A stretch of DNA of 64,000 bases. It comes from Deferribacteres bacterium (GTDB lineage Bacteria; Zhuqueibacterota; Zhuqueibacteria; Zhuqueibacterales; Geothermadaptataceae). The translations under genes and the position numbers were made by a program. Numbering within the stretch: the stretch's first letter is position 1; each line of letters starts with the position of its first letter. Location: assembly GCA_020633675.1 (NCBI GenBank), contig JACKDE010000003.1, positions 868,001 to 932,000 on the forward strand. Direction: 5' to 3'. Under the pieces are notes generated by a model. The model was not told the DNA's origin, did no database searches, and saw only the letters and a program-made list of their open reading frames with translations. Positions 8,734 to 18,012 of this stretch are shown here, in pieces.

Positions 8734-11103
8734 GTGTTTTCCAACTATTTTAAAGTGGCGATTCGCGCGTTGTTGAAACACAAAAGCTACAGCCTGATCA
8801 ATATCACTGGATTAGCCGTTGGATTGACTGGCTGCGTGCTGATCTTGCTTTATGTCTTTGATGAATTGAGTTTTGACCGCTTCCACAGCAACGCCGACCG
8901 TATCTTCAGAGCAGAATACCAGCTTAGCACACCATCACGCAGCAGTGACTTAAAGGTCACGCCTTCTGTTGTCGGTCCGCTCATGCAGCGCGAAATTCCG
9001 GAGATCGAAAAAGCCGTACGTATTTACAATTATACATCATACGGCCCACTGACAGTGCGCTCAGATGAACATGTTTTTCGCGAGCGGCACTTTATGTTTG
9101 CGGATTCATCCGTATTCGAGGTCTTTAGTTTTTCGTTCATCCAGGGCGATCCGGCAACCGCGCTTAGCCGGCCCGGTACAGTGGTCATTTCCGAATCAAC
9201 AGCGAAAAAATATTTCCAAAACAGTAATCCGGTCGGACGCACCATCAATATTCGTGATGCCCGGGATTATGAGATCACTGGCATCTTCAAGGATTTGCCA
9301 CATAACTCGCATTTGCACATTGACTTTCTGGCCTCCTACACCAGCCTGAGCGCATCATGGGCAACGGAAGAAAGCTGGAGCCCTTCAAATTTTTTAACCT
9401 ATTTCCTGCTTCACAATACCTCGCAGCGAGAAACGGTGCTGCAAAAGGCACAGGCCATTGTTGAGCGCGAAACTGGCAGACAAGCACAGGCAGGTGGTGT
9501 CACGATCAGATATCTGCTGCGCCCATTGACAGAGATTCATTTGCACTGGGAAGGCAACCGGGCTATCCTTTATATTTTTTTCAGCATCGCCGCGCTCATT
9601 TTGCTGATTGCCTGTTTCAACTACATGAATCTCGCAACGGCGCGCGCAGCGCAGCGTAATCAGGAAGTTGGTATGCGAAAAGTGCTTGGCGCCAACCGGT
9701 TTCAACTTGCCAGACAATTCTTCGGAGAATCGGCACTGATCACATTCATTGCCCTGATACTTGCCGCCGGGCTGATTTATGGCAGCCTGCCGTTCTTCAA
9801 CACACTGGCAGGTAAACAACTCACTATCGACAATATCCTGACGCCCAACATTTTGTTCAGCATCTCAGGGATCGGTATCCTGGCCGCGCTCCTTGCCGGC
9901 AGCTATCCCGCACTGGTGCTTTCCAGTTTCCAACCTCTGAGTATGCTGAAATCCGGCCAGAAAACCACAGATGGCGATTCGAGACTGCGCAAAATATTGG
10001 TTGTTTGTCAGTTCGCTGTAACGATGGTGCTGCTGGTTGCGACCTCTATCGTTTTTGATCAACTGGATTTTGTGCGCACGAAAAACCTGGGATTTGAAAA
10101 AGATCAGGTTGTGGCCGTGGATGTCAACGATCGGAATACTTATCAAAATTATCCCGCCCTTAAAAAGGCGCTTTTGCAGCACAGCAATATTTTGCAAGCA
10201 TCGGCTGCATCTGAGTTGCCCGGCGACATTCGTGCCGGCTATATTATCTCGGCACGTGACATTCCAGACCAGCAACCACGCACGATCGGCTATTTGACCG
10301 ATGAGGATATTGTCGAAACGCTTGGGCTGAATTTGTTAGCCGGAAACGGCTTCCGCAAGCCATGGCGTGAAGACACCGAACCGGAATATCTTGTTAATGA
10401 AGCCGCTCTGCGCGCGCTCGGCTGGTCACCAGAGCAAGCCATCGGTCGCGAAATTGGCACGCGCGGCGAGCCGAATGGCCGCATCGTCGGTGTTGTGCAG
10501 GACTTTCATTTCGCCTCCCTGCACAGCGAAATCGTGCCGATGGTCATTTGGATTGAACCGCGGGCATTTGACTTTTTAATGGTCAAGATTGGCCCAGGCG
10601 ACGTTACAGCAACAATCGATTATATTCAGCAAACCTGGCAGCGAATGATGCCAGCAAGCCCGCTTGAATTGACGTTTTTAGATCAAAAATTCGAAGCGCT
10701 GTATTTGGCAGATCTACGAATTGGCCACATTTTCACGGCCTTTGCAACGTTGGCACTTTTCGTGGCATGCCTCGGATTGCTCGGATTGGCCTCATTTACA
10801 GCTGAACAGCGCCGCAAGGAAATCGGGGTACGAAAGGTGCTCGGGGCTTCTGCACAGCAAGTGGTTTGGCTGCTGTCACGTGACTTCTCAAAGCTGGTGT
10901 TGTTGGCTTTTGCCGTGGCTGTGCCTTTTGCCTGGTATGCAGCCAACCGGTGGCTGCAAAGTTTCGCTTATCGCGTAGAGCCATCGTGGTCGATTTTGCT
11001 CACAGCTGGTGCAATCATCTTTTTTATTGCCCTACTCACTGTCAGCACGCAAGCATATCGCGCTGCGACACTCAATCCTATCGACTCCTTGCGCGAACAA
11101 TAG
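8734..11103 (+). CDS. ABC transporter permease, MacB/FtsX type (double FtsX domain)
   Basis: 789 residues. The GTG start is preceded by GGAAGGAG. The N-terminus (NYFKVAIRALLKHK, then a membrane segment about 20-42) is the standard opening of large FCB/acidobacterial permeases. A periplasmic MacB-PCD domain spans about 45-275. The first FtsX block has three membrane segments (about 280-405, with RNQEVGMRKVLGA). A second periplasmic domain spans about 440-660, and the second FtsX block has RRKEIGVRKVLGA (about 670-785). Such permeases act with an ATPase in mechanotransmission, lipoprotein or peptide/macrolide export. No ABC ATPase gene lies in the window. It is a paralogue of the permease at 32582-34996. 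Confidence 0.92.
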   Translation: MFSNYFKVAIRALLKHKSYSLINITGLAVGLTGCVLILLYVFDELSFDRFHSNADRIFRAEYQLSTPSRSSDLKVTPSVVGPLMQREIPEIEKAVRIYNYTSYGPLTVRSDEHVFRERHFMFADSSVFEVFSFSFIQGDPATALSRPGTVVISESTAKKYFQNSNPVGRTINIRDARDYEITGIFKDLPHNSHLHIDFLASYTSLSASWATEESWSPSNFLTYFLLHNTSQRETVLQKAQAIVERETGRQAQAGGVTIRYLLRPLTEIHLHWEGNRAILYIFFSIAALILLIACFNYMNLATARAAQRNQEVGMRKVLGANRFQLARQFFGESALITFIALILAAGLIYGSLPFFNTLAGKQLTIDNILTPNILFSISGIGILAALLAGSYPALVLSSFQPLSMLKSGQKTTDGDSRLRKILVVCQFAVTMVLLVATSIVFDQLDFVRTKNLGFEKDQVVAVDVNDRNTYQNYPALKKALLQHSNILQASAASELPGDIRAGYIISARDIPDQQPRTIGYLTDEDIVETLGLNLLAGNGFRKPWREDTEPEYLVNEAALRALGWSPEQAIGREIGTRGEPNGRIVGVVQDFHFASLHSEIVPMVIWIEPRAFDFLMVKIGPGDVTATIDYIQQTWQRMMPASPLELTFLDQKFEALYLADLRIGHIFTAFATLALFVACLGLLGLASFTAEQRRKEIGVRKVLGASAQQVVWLLSRDFSKLVLLAFAVAVPFAWYAANRWLQSFAYRVEPSWSILLTAGAIIFFIALLTVSTQAYRAATLNPIDSLREQ

Positions 11104-11125
11104 CAACAGACACTTTTCTGTATTT

Positions 11126-11160
11126 CAGAACAGGCTCGCAAAAAATCCGGGCCTGTTCTG
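11126..11160 (+). terminator. Perfect 10-bp hairpin after the FtsX permease
   Basis: CAGAACAGGC (11126-11135) pairs perfectly with GCCTGTTCTG (11151-11160) around a 15-nt loop, starting 22 nt past the stop codon. No long U-run follows (GGTTGATACT). Position and symmetry suggest a terminator or 3'-end-protecting hairpin. Confidence 0.5.
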
Positions 11161-11272
11161 GTTGATACTCTCTTCAGAATTCTCGCTAAACGCTTTCCCA
11201 CTAGTGCAGTCATTTTCTCCATAGCCTTTTTAAAATGGTAACACAGAACTCTTTTTAGAATGGAGGGCACTG

Positions 11273-11740
11273 GTGCGAACTCGATATCTTTGCTACCTTG
11301 TCATCCTGTCGCTGGCTGCCTGCGCCCAACAACAGGATTTGGAACAGGAAAGAAAAAGCCTGCTCGAAACCGACCGCAAATTTGCGCAAGCATCGATCGA
11401 CAGTGGTGCAACAGCAGCATTTCATGCCTTCCTCGCTGACAGCGCAATCATGTTTCCTGCGGGAGCCAATCCCATCGCCGGCCGCGAAAGCATCCGCGAA
11501 GCGATGGCTGCCAGCCCCGGCGGACTGTTGACCTGGGAACCACAGCACGCAGAGGTTGCTGCAGCTGCGGATTTGGGCTGGACCTGGGGCACATACAAAT
11601 CGCAGCTCGCAGATAAAAATGACCAAAAGCAGATCCGTTATGGCAAGTACGTGAATATCTGGCAAAAACAGCCCGATGGCACATGGCGGGTTCGCGTCGA
11701 TATTGGCAATGCCAGCCCGCCGCCGCATAACGTACAATAA
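11273..11740 (+). CDS. DUF4440/SnoaL-like lipoprotein
   Basis: 155 residues. The GTG start is preceded by GGAGGG. A lipoprotein signal peptide ends with the lipobox LAAC (Cys17). The rest has the cone-shaped NTF2/SnoaL-like pattern of DUF4440 proteins: RKSLLETDRKFAQASI, an AFLADSAIMFPAG strand, GRESIREAM and a C-terminal YVNIWQKQPDGTWRV strand. Members range from ketosteroid-isomerase-like enzymes to ligand-binding proteins; no function can be assigned. It is the first of several co-directional envelope genes. Confidence 0.8.
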   Translation: MRTRYLCYLVILSLAACAQQQDLEQERKSLLETDRKFAQASIDSGATAAFHAFLADSAIMFPAGANPIAGRESIREAMAASPGGLLTWEPQHAEVAAAADLGWTWGTYKSQLADKNDQKQIRYGKYVNIWQKQPDGTWRVRVDIGNASPPPHNVQ

Positions 11741-11804
11741 TTCATGATATTTCAACTCGAACGGCTTCTCATGCCGATGAATAGAACGACCATGGAGAAA
11801 ATCA

Positions 11805-12809
11805 ATGACGATTTGTTGTGTATTTAGGCTACGCTTGCTTTTGTTGATTGCCGGCGTCCTAAATCTGGGCTGTCAATTCGTTGAAAGCACAGATCATCAA
11901 AAACACAATGTTGACCTTTTTCAATCGGCACCTTCAGACAGTTTGCCGGCACTTTTCGGACCGGGCTTTATTTCTACCGATCTCAGCGAACGCGACGCAG
12001 CGCTATCACCACAGGGTGATGTCTTCTATTTTACCGTGTGGACCGGAGCTTTTGGCGCGATTGCGGCGACGCATCAAACTGCGGAAGGTTGGACTGAACC
12101 TGAATTGGTGCCCTTTTCCGGCATCTACAGCGACCTCGAACCGTGCATCACCATTGATGGCATGCGCATGTATTTTGCGTCCAATCGTCCGCTAAACGGC
12201 CAGGGCGAAGCCAAAGATTACGACATTTGGTATGTCGACCGCATAGAGGATGGCTGGTCCGAGCCAGTAAATATCGGCGCACCTGTCAATACTGAAAAAA
12301 ATGAGTTTTATCCGAGCATGACAGCCGATGGCATCCTGGTGGTGACCGCTCGCTATGAAGGTAGCCTGGGTGGCGAAGACTTGTTTTTTGTAAAATCTGG
12401 GGATGGCGTGTTTTTACAGCCGCAAAATCCCGGCCCGGCCATCAATTCACCGCGAGATGAGTTCAACAGCTTTATTGCTGCTGACGGTCAAATGATTCTA
12501 TTTTCATCCTTTGGCCGCGAAGATGGGCTCGGCGGGGGCGATCTTTATATCAGCTTTCGCGATGAAAATGGCGACTGGCAACCAGCTAAAAATCTCGGTG
12601 AATCCATCAACTCGACATCTCTGGATTACTGCCCATCAATCTCGCCGGACGGCAAATGGCTGTTCTTCACCAGCCAGCGCCGTGCGCTGCAACCCGACAA
12701 CAATGGCAAATTTACTTACGCTGAATTGGTACGCAAACTCAATGGCCCGCAAAATGGCTTCGGCGATCTCTACTGGCTCAACAGCACAATTCTGCAAAAT
12801 TTTAAATAA
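11805..12809 (+). CDS. PD40 (TolB-like) beta-propeller lipoprotein
   Basis: 334 residues with a lipoprotein signal peptide (lipobox LNLGC). Several WD40-like PD40 blades recur: RDAALSPQGDVFYFTVW, EPCITIDGMRMYFASNR, EFYPSMTADGILVVTAR, EFNSFIAADGQMILFSS and DYCPSISPDGKWLFFTS. This makes a periplasm-facing or surface propeller of the kind used for protein-protein contacts. It lies in a plus-strand run, 15 bp before the next gene. No enzymatic motif is seen. Confidence 0.85.
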   Translation: MTICCVFRLRLLLLIAGVLNLGCQFVESTDHQKHNVDLFQSAPSDSLPALFGPGFISTDLSERDAALSPQGDVFYFTVWTGAFGAIAATHQTAEGWTEPELVPFSGIYSDLEPCITIDGMRMYFASNRPLNGQGEAKDYDIWYVDRIEDGWSEPVNIGAPVNTEKNEFYPSMTADGILVVTARYEGSLGGEDLFFVKSGDGVFLQPQNPGPAINSPRDEFNSFIAADGQMILFSSFGREDGLGGGDLYISFRDENGDWQPAKNLGESINSTSLDYCPSISPDGKWLFFTSQRRALQPDNNGKFTYAELVRKLNGPQNGFGDLYWLNSTILQNFK

Positions 12810-12824
12810 ACAAGGAGAGAGAAA

Positions 12825-13730
12825 TTGATTTCCAAGCAACTTTTTGCACAAATTTTAATGCTGGTGCTGTTTGCCGGCGTGAGCCTGGCACAGCAAACAA
12901 TCTCACAACAAGCGCAACAATATTTTAGCGATCAAGATTGGGAAAATGCCATGAAAGCGTATGAGAAGGTGGTCGCAACAGAGCCGGAGAATGGCCGGGC
13001 CTGGCTTTCGCTGGGGCTTTCATACCATAATTTGAAAGAATATGCACAGGCCATTCCTGCATTTCAAAAAGCAGATGATCTCGGTTTTGCACAACCGCAG
13101 GCACGCTTTCATGCCGCACGCTCGCTGGCGCGCCTGGGCAAACTCGACGATAGCTTCAACTGGCTCGAAAAAGCCAATGCCGCCGGCTTCGGACAGTTAT
13201 CGCGACTTGATGCCAACCCGGATTTGGAAATCCTTCGCAGCGATGCCCGGTTTGCCGAAATCAAAAAAGGCACCGACCGCAATGCCCGGCCGTGCGAATA
13301 CAATTCCGATTGCCGCGCTTTCGATTTTTGGATCGGTGAATGGGAAGTCTTTAATCCGAATGGCCAGAAGGTGGGAGAAAATATCATCGAAAAGAGCTTG
13401 AATGGTTGCATGCTGCTGGAAAACTGGACTTCATCAGGCGGCGGCGATGGCAAAAGCATGAATTATTGGGATCCGGCAGCGAAAAAATGGCGCCAGCTTT
13501 GGGTGGATGGCACCGGCGGCCACATGGCCTATGAAGGTGTTTTCCAGGACGGAGCCTTGCACTTTGAAGGCTATCAAATTCAGGGGAATGGCGCCAAAAG
13601 TCTCTTTAAAATGATCTTCACGCCGCAGGAAAACGGTGACGTCCGGCAATACATCGAGCAGTCTCTGGATGAAGGCAAAACCTTCAATGTCTGGTTCGAT
13701 GGCATGTACAAGAAAAAAGCAATGCAGTAA
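12825..13730 (+). CDS. Exported TPR protein with DUF1579-like C-terminal domain
   Basis: 301 residues. The TTG start is preceded by AAGGAGAGAG. A signal peptide ends near residue 23 (SLAQQ). TPR units cover about 28-120 (for example DWENAMKAYEKVVATEPENG and EYAQAIPAFQKADDLGF). After RPCEYNSDCRAFDFWIGEWEVF comes a beta-rich lipocalin-like domain of the DUF1579 type, which often begins DFWIGEW. It follows the PD40 lipoprotein by 15 bp, so the two are probably cotranscribed. The combination suggests a periplasmic scaffold carrying a small-molecule or protein-binding barrel; this is inference. Confidence 0.8.
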   Translation: MISKQLFAQILMLVLFAGVSLAQQTISQQAQQYFSDQDWENAMKAYEKVVATEPENGRAWLSLGLSYHNLKEYAQAIPAFQKADDLGFAQPQARFHAARSLARLGKLDDSFNWLEKANAAGFGQLSRLDANPDLEILRSDARFAEIKKGTDRNARPCEYNSDCRAFDFWIGEWEVFNPNGQKVGENIIEKSLNGCMLLENWTSSGGGDGKSMNYWDPAAKKWRQLWVDGTGGHMAYEGVFQDGALHFEGYQIQGNGAKSLFKMIFTPQENGDVRQYIEQSLDEGKTFNVWFDGMYKKKAMQ

Positions 13731-13830
13731 ATTCTGACCGAGCCTGTTTTGAACAAATTCATCCGTTTGGGAGTGTTTGTTTATCAAAGCTAAAATTGAT
13801 GGATCGCATGCAAGGAGGAGCGAAATAACG

Positions 13831-14634
13831 ATGTCGCAGAATCATGCCACACTATCGGTGGAAGCTTTTCAGCAGGAATACCTTGAGCTTCACGCCAGGC
13901 TCACCTCCTACCTGTTTCGATTGACCGCCAACCGGCAGGATGCCGAGGACCTGGCGCATGATACCTATCTGAAAGCCATAAAAAACCTGAATGGATTTGC
14001 CGGAAAAGCCAGCCTGAAAACCTGGCTTTTTGCAATTGCAACCAATCTGGCGCGCGACCATCACCGTGTTCAGCAACGCTGGAAGGAAGATACCCAAGAT
14101 CGCTGCCGTGAAGACACCCAGGCTGCTCCTGAAAAGGTTGAGAAAATGCGTGCTTTTGTGGCCGAATCTCCGGCTGAACGCTACGAGTTCCATGAGCATA
14201 TCGACTATTGTTTTACCTGCATCGCCAAGTCACTTGACATCGAGCAACAACTAACGGTCATCTTAAGAGAAATCTACGGCTTTAAAATTTCCGACATTAT
14301 GGAAATTTTAGGACAGACTGAGGGCCGGGTAAAATACGCACTGTCGCAAGCGCGAAGCAAACTCAGTGAAATTTATCAGCGCCGCTGCGAATTGGTCAAT
14401 AAAAACGGCGCTTGTTGGCAATGCGGGGAGATCAATGATTTTATCAGACCCGGCCATAGCAGCCAGCAACAATTGCATCAAATTGAAATCCGTAAACAGG
14501 CTGAGAGCGGAACAGCCAGAGAGAAATTGCTGGATTTGCGCTTCGCGCTCATCAAAAACTTCGATCCGTTCAGCGCTCCGGGTGCAGCTTTGCACGAGTA
14601 TTTATTGAAATTAATGCCGGAGAGTGTGCGTTGA
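13831..14634 (+). CDS. ECF-type RNA polymerase sigma factor with cysteine-rich extension
   Basis: 267 residues from the ATG at 13831, chosen because AAGGAGGAG lies 10 nt upstream; an in-frame TTG at 13777 has no such site. Region 2 lies about 8-85 (AEDLAHDTYLKAIKNL, LKTWLFAIATNLARDH) and region 4 about 130-185 (LREIYGFKISDIMEILGQT, VKYALSQARSKL). Two CxxC pairs, C127/C130 (YCFTC) and C195/C198 (CWQC), flank region 4, and the tail has about 70 further residues. This fits an ECF subgroup I recall with a conserved cysteine-bearing extension, which could bind zinc or respond to redox. No separate anti-sigma gene is adjacent, so the extension may supply the regulation. Confidence 0.87.
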   Translation: MSQNHATLSVEAFQQEYLELHARLTSYLFRLTANRQDAEDLAHDTYLKAIKNLNGFAGKASLKTWLFAIATNLARDHHRVQQRWKEDTQDRCREDTQAAPEKVEKMRAFVAESPAERYEFHEHIDYCFTCIAKSLDIEQQLTVILREIYGFKISDIMEILGQTEGRVKYALSQARSKLSEIYQRRCELVNKNGACWQCGEINDFIRPGHSSQQQLHQIEIRKQAESGTAREKLLDLRFALIKNFDPFSAPGAALHEYLLKLMPESVR

Positions 14635-14720
14635 TCCAATGGCACGTTCAGCGCTTCGTATAAAGCCGGCATCTGTCTTGATGACTCTATACGTTCCATA
14701 CAAACGCCAAGGAGTATTTT

Positions 14721-15473
14721 ATGCGAAGAAAAATGATCATTCTTTTTGGACTTGCTGTACTTATACAATGGATTGCCGACGCGCAGGCACAAGATCAGTG
14801 GAGTTGGCCTGAAAAGCCACAGAACCTGCAGATTTTGCCAAACGACTGGCCCGGCTCCAGACTGGCTCCGGTCATGCAAGGTTTTTCACGCGCGCTCGGC
14901 GTTCGTTGCTCGTATTGCCACGTTGGAGAAGAAAATCAGCCACTGAGTACTTATGATTTCGCCTCCGATGCCAATCCGAACAAAGAGCGCGCCCGTGAAA
15001 TGCTGAATATGCTTGGCAGCATTAATGACCATCTTAAAAAAATCGACCCCAGCGGCCCCAAACGCGTCAACATGTGGTGCCACACCTGTCACAACGGACG
15101 TCCTCGCCCGCTCACCCTCGAAGAAGTCTTGGTCGAAACGTATCAGCTTCAAGGCCTCGACGCGGCGCTCAACCACTTTGACCAACTCAAAGAAAAATTC
15201 TACGGCCGCGGCGTGTATGATTTTGAAAATGAAAATACACTGAACTCATTCGGCTACAGCGTTCTTAATAATGGTGATGCAGCCGGCGCCATCCGCGTCT
15301 TTAAAATGAACACCGAAAAATTTCCGAAATCGGCGAACGTTTGGGATAGCCTGGCGGAAGGTTACCTGGAAGCTGGTGACAAAGACAACGCGATCAAATA
15401 TTACAAAAAAGTGATCGAAATAGACCCAAACAGTCAGAACGCAAAAGAAGCGCTTAAAAAGCTGGGCCAATAG
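14721..15473 (+). CDS. Dihaem c-type cytochrome (reaction-centre cytochrome-like) with TPR tail
   Basis: 250 residues with a signal peptide of about 24 residues. Two haem c sites are present: CSYCH (63-67) and CHTCH (120-124), in the pattern of the photosynthetic reaction-centre cytochrome c subunit fold (GFSRALGVRCSYCH, then the helix REMLNML supplying a likely Met ligand). The family is widespread in non-phototrophs. The last 80 residues hold TPR-like helices (WDSLAEGYLEAGDKDNAIKY). Periplasmic electron carrier; partner unknown. An AAGGAG ribosome site precedes the ATG. It follows the ECF sigma factor on the same strand by 86 bp. Confidence 0.87.
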   Translation: MRRKMIILFGLAVLIQWIADAQAQDQWSWPEKPQNLQILPNDWPGSRLAPVMQGFSRALGVRCSYCHVGEENQPLSTYDFASDANPNKERAREMLNMLGSINDHLKKIDPSGPKRVNMWCHTCHNGRPRPLTLEEVLVETYQLQGLDAALNHFDQLKEKFYGRGVYDFENENTLNSFGYSVLNNGDAAGAIRVFKMNTEKFPKSANVWDSLAEGYLEAGDKDNAIKYYKKVIEIDPNSQNAKEALKKLGQ

Positions 15474-15894
15474 AACGTGACACGGCAGGTTATAGGGCGA
15501 TGACACACCAGGCTGCAAGCTGTCAAAATGATGTAGGTTGACATGTAGCATATTCCATAAAGCCATTCGCAATGCTCAGTAGCACGCTCCGCAGGAAACA
15601 AATCTGCACGCAAACATACCGCAAGCCAATCACCGCAACGCCGTGGCATAGGTCTTTGCAGAAGTGAATGCTGGAGAATGCCCATTTCGACAGGTACTTC
15701 GCCTTCCTCGTTTAAAGCTCTTTATTGCTTTTCTTTCCTTTTCGATCAGTTCATCCGAAAAAAGGTTGCCAAACGTCTAAAGAGAAACCAGTGTGCTGGA
15801 AGCATCAATTTCCACCAAAGCTTTGGCCGGGAATCGATGCAATCATGCGCAGCGACGAACCGATCGAATTGAACGAAAAAGAAAGGCGAAATCG
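15474..15894. other. Intergenic region, 421 bp, no recognised gene
   Basis: Short open frames occur on both strands but none has a ribosome site, hydrophobic pattern or recognisable family. An in-frame TTG at 15793 could extend the next gene by 34 residues, but the added sequence is low-quality and basic, so it was not used. Confidence 0.4.
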
Positions 15895-16596
15895 ATGAAA
15901 GCAACAAAATGGCGAGTTATGAAATGGGTAATTGCGCCGATCAGTCTGGTGGTCCTGGCAGCCCTAACGATATTTTATGCATTTAACACTACCCCATCGG
16001 CCAGAAAGATTGCGCAACGTTTGCAGGAGCGACTGACCCGTGATCAGGAAATCGAACTGGCGCTCAGCGCAGCCCCGATCCATCTGCGCGCACAGGCAAC
16101 CGTGTACGTTTTGGAAGAAGGCAAATATGTAAAAGTACGAGAAGGCAGCAACGGTTTTTCCTGTCTGGTGGTCCGCTTTGGCAATATGGTGGCTCCCTAT
16201 GCCTATGATCAGGAGGGCTCGGAAACGCTGATGTTAGCGGACTTTCGTCGCGCCGAGTTGGTTGGGCAGGGCAAAACCTTGCAAGAGGCACAAAGTATTC
16301 TTGCTGGCGAATTTAAATCGGGTAAATTATCAGCTCCCCGCAGGGCTGGTGTTGCCTATATGCTGTCACCGGAATTTGTCAGGTACGATACCAAGACAGG
16401 CGAGAAAACACCTGTTTTCCCGCCCCATGTCATGTTTTATGCGCCGTATGTCAGCAATGCCGATATTGGTGCGCGGCCAGAGCATGTCGGCAGCCCCGAC
16501 CATGTTTATATTCTCAACGAAGGTGGACCGGCTGCCATGTTCATCGTCGTTCCAAAATCCAATCCCGCGATGAAAGAAGATCAAACTTCGCATTAA
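15895..16596 (+). CDS. Membrane-anchored protein of unknown function
   Basis: 233 residues from the ATG at 15895, with an AAAGGCG site upstream. After a basic start (MKATKWRVMKW) there is one membrane segment (about 12-34); the remainder should be periplasmic. It includes an amphipathic helix (ARKIAQRLQERLTRDQEIELAL), a strand region with TVYVLEEGKYVKVREGSNGFSC, and a C-terminal part with AYMLSPEFVRYDTKTG and HVMFYAPYVSN. It probably forms a soluble beta-rich domain. I do not recognise the family. It faces the oppositely oriented FAD oxidase with 39 bp between the stop codons. Confidence 0.7.
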   Translation: MKATKWRVMKWVIAPISLVVLAALTIFYAFNTTPSARKIAQRLQERLTRDQEIELALSAAPIHLRAQATVYVLEEGKYVKVREGSNGFSCLVVRFGNMVAPYAYDQEGSETLMLADFRRAELVGQGKTLQEAQSILAGEFKSGKLSAPRRAGVAYMLSPEFVRYDTKTGEKTPVFPPHVMFYAPYVSNADIGARPEHVGSPDHVYILNEGGPAAMFIVVPKSNPAMKEDQTSH

Positions 16597-16635
16597 ACAG
16601 TCCACTGCTGGACGAGCGCACAAAATTTCGCACAA

Positions 16636-18012
16636 CTAAAAAATGCGGCCGGGATTGAGAATGCCTTTCGGATCGAAAGTTTTTTTCAGAGCACGCATCA
16701 TGTCGATTTCGGCAGCGGAGCGGCACCACGGCAAATAAGCCTTTTTTTCCAAGCCGATGCCGTGCTCGGCAGAAATAGAGCCGTGCCGGGCCACCAGTGG
16801 CTTGTAAACAATCTCTTCCACCCGACAACGGCTTTGCTCCTCGCTTTCCCCTGTCGAAATCATGAAATGCAGATTGCCATCGCCGAGATGGCCAAAAGTG
16901 AAGCAGCGGATCTGCGGCCATGCAGCGCGCAATGCAGCATGCACCTCTTCGACATAGCTGTGCATTTCCCGAAGTGCCAGACTGATATCGAAGATAAAAA
17001 GCGGCTCGAAACGTTGCGCTTCCGAAACGCTGTCGCGAATATCCCAAATTGCGGCGCGCTCGGCGCGGGTTTGCGCCACCACCGCATCTGCGATCAATTC
17101 TGCAGCCACGGCTTGTTCCAGCGCTGCTTCAAAACTGGCGCGATCCGCCTCAGGATGCCCGCCGTGCGATTCGACGATCAGATAAAATGGATAGCCTTGG
17201 TGTAGTGGCGGCTTGTTGCTGACAGGCGGTGTTGTCACGAATTGATAGTATTCCTGCCACATCACTTCGAAGGCAGCCAGTGAACCGCCGAGCGCCGCAT
17301 CCATCGTTTTCAGCAGGCTTAGTATATCGTCAAATCGATTGACGGCAATCAAGGCCGTGTTGTGGCTGCGAGGCCGTTCGCGCAAACGCAGCACCGCGCG
17401 CGTCACCACGCCCAAAGTGCCTTCACTACCGATAAACAGGTGCTTGAGATCGTAGCCAGCATTATTTTTAATCATAGTGTTCATCATCGGCACGGTGGCG
17501 CCATCAGCCAGCACCACCTCCAAGCCCAGCACCAAATCGCGGGTCATGCCGTAGCGGATAACGTGGTTACCACCTGCGTTGGTCGCAACATTGCCGCCGA
17601 TGGTACAGGAGCCGCGCGCTCCAAGATCGAGCGCAAACAGCAGCCCGGCCTTCTCAACGCTTTCCTGCACCTTCTGCAACATCACGCCTGCCTGCACCGT
17701 TGCCGTGCGCCCGACAGGATCGATCTGTTCGATAGCATTCATCAGTTCTAGAGACAGCACCACATCATCGATAGTGGCGTGCGCCCCGCCCACCAATCCG
17801 GTCAATCCACCATGTGTCACAACGCGTTGCCCGGCCGCATGGCATAGTCTGAGTACTGCCGCAACCTCTTCCGTCGTGCGCGGCCGTATCAGCGCCTGGG
17901 CTTGTATTGGACCGCTATGCTCCCAGCCTCCGGAGCGACCGCGCAAGGCATCGCCGGTCAAGATGCAAGTTTCAGGCAAAATTTCGCGAAACTGTTCGAT
18001 GAGATTTTTCAT
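16636..18012 (-). CDS. FAD-linked 2-hydroxyacid oxidase/dehydrogenase (GlcD/D2HGDH family)
   Basis: 458 residues. FAD-binding PCMH domain about 35-215: PRTTEEVAAVLRLCHAAG, VVTHGGLTGLVGGA, CTIGGNVATNAGGNHVIRYG and FIGSEGTLGVVTRAVLRL. FAD-oxidase C-terminal domain about 220-458 with FGHLGDGNLHF and AEHGIGLEKKAYLPW. The family oxidises D-lactate, glycolate or D-2-hydroxyglutarate using FAD and passes electrons to quinone, cytochrome or ETF. No Fe-S partner subunit (GlcF-like) is adjacent. The start overlaps the upstream DinB stop by 4 bp (ATGA), so the two genes are translationally coupled. Confidence 0.9.
   Translation of the reverse strand: MKNLIEQFREILPETCILTGDALRGRSGGWEHSGPIQAQALIRPRTTEEVAAVLRLCHAAGQRVVTHGGLTGLVGGAHATIDDVVLSLELMNAIEQIDPVGRTATVQAGVMLQKVQESVEKAGLLFALDLGARGSCTIGGNVATNAGGNHVIRYGMTRDLVLGLEVVLADGATVPMMNTMIKNNAGYDLKHLFIGSEGTLGVVTRAVLRLRERPRSHNTALIAVNRFDDILSLLKTMDAALGGSLAAFEVMWQEYYQFVTTPPVSNKPPLHQGYPFYLIVESHGGHPEADRASFEAALEQAVAAELIADAVVAQTRAERAAIWDIRDSVSEAQRFEPLFIFDISLALREMHSYVEEVHAALRAAWPQIRCFTFGHLGDGNLHFMISTGESEEQSRCRVEEIVYKPLVARHGSISAEHGIGLEKKAYLPWCRSAAEIDMMRALKKTFDPKGILNPGRIF

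Noticed and set aside
15434..15685. Minus-strand frame of 83 codons opposite the cytochrome end
   Set aside because: Composition looks random, there is no ribosome site, and it overlaps the cytochrome gene tail.
16600..16613. Short hairpin GTCCA-CTGC-TGGAC between convergent stops
   Set aside because: Only 5 bp with no U-run; too weak to call a terminator.
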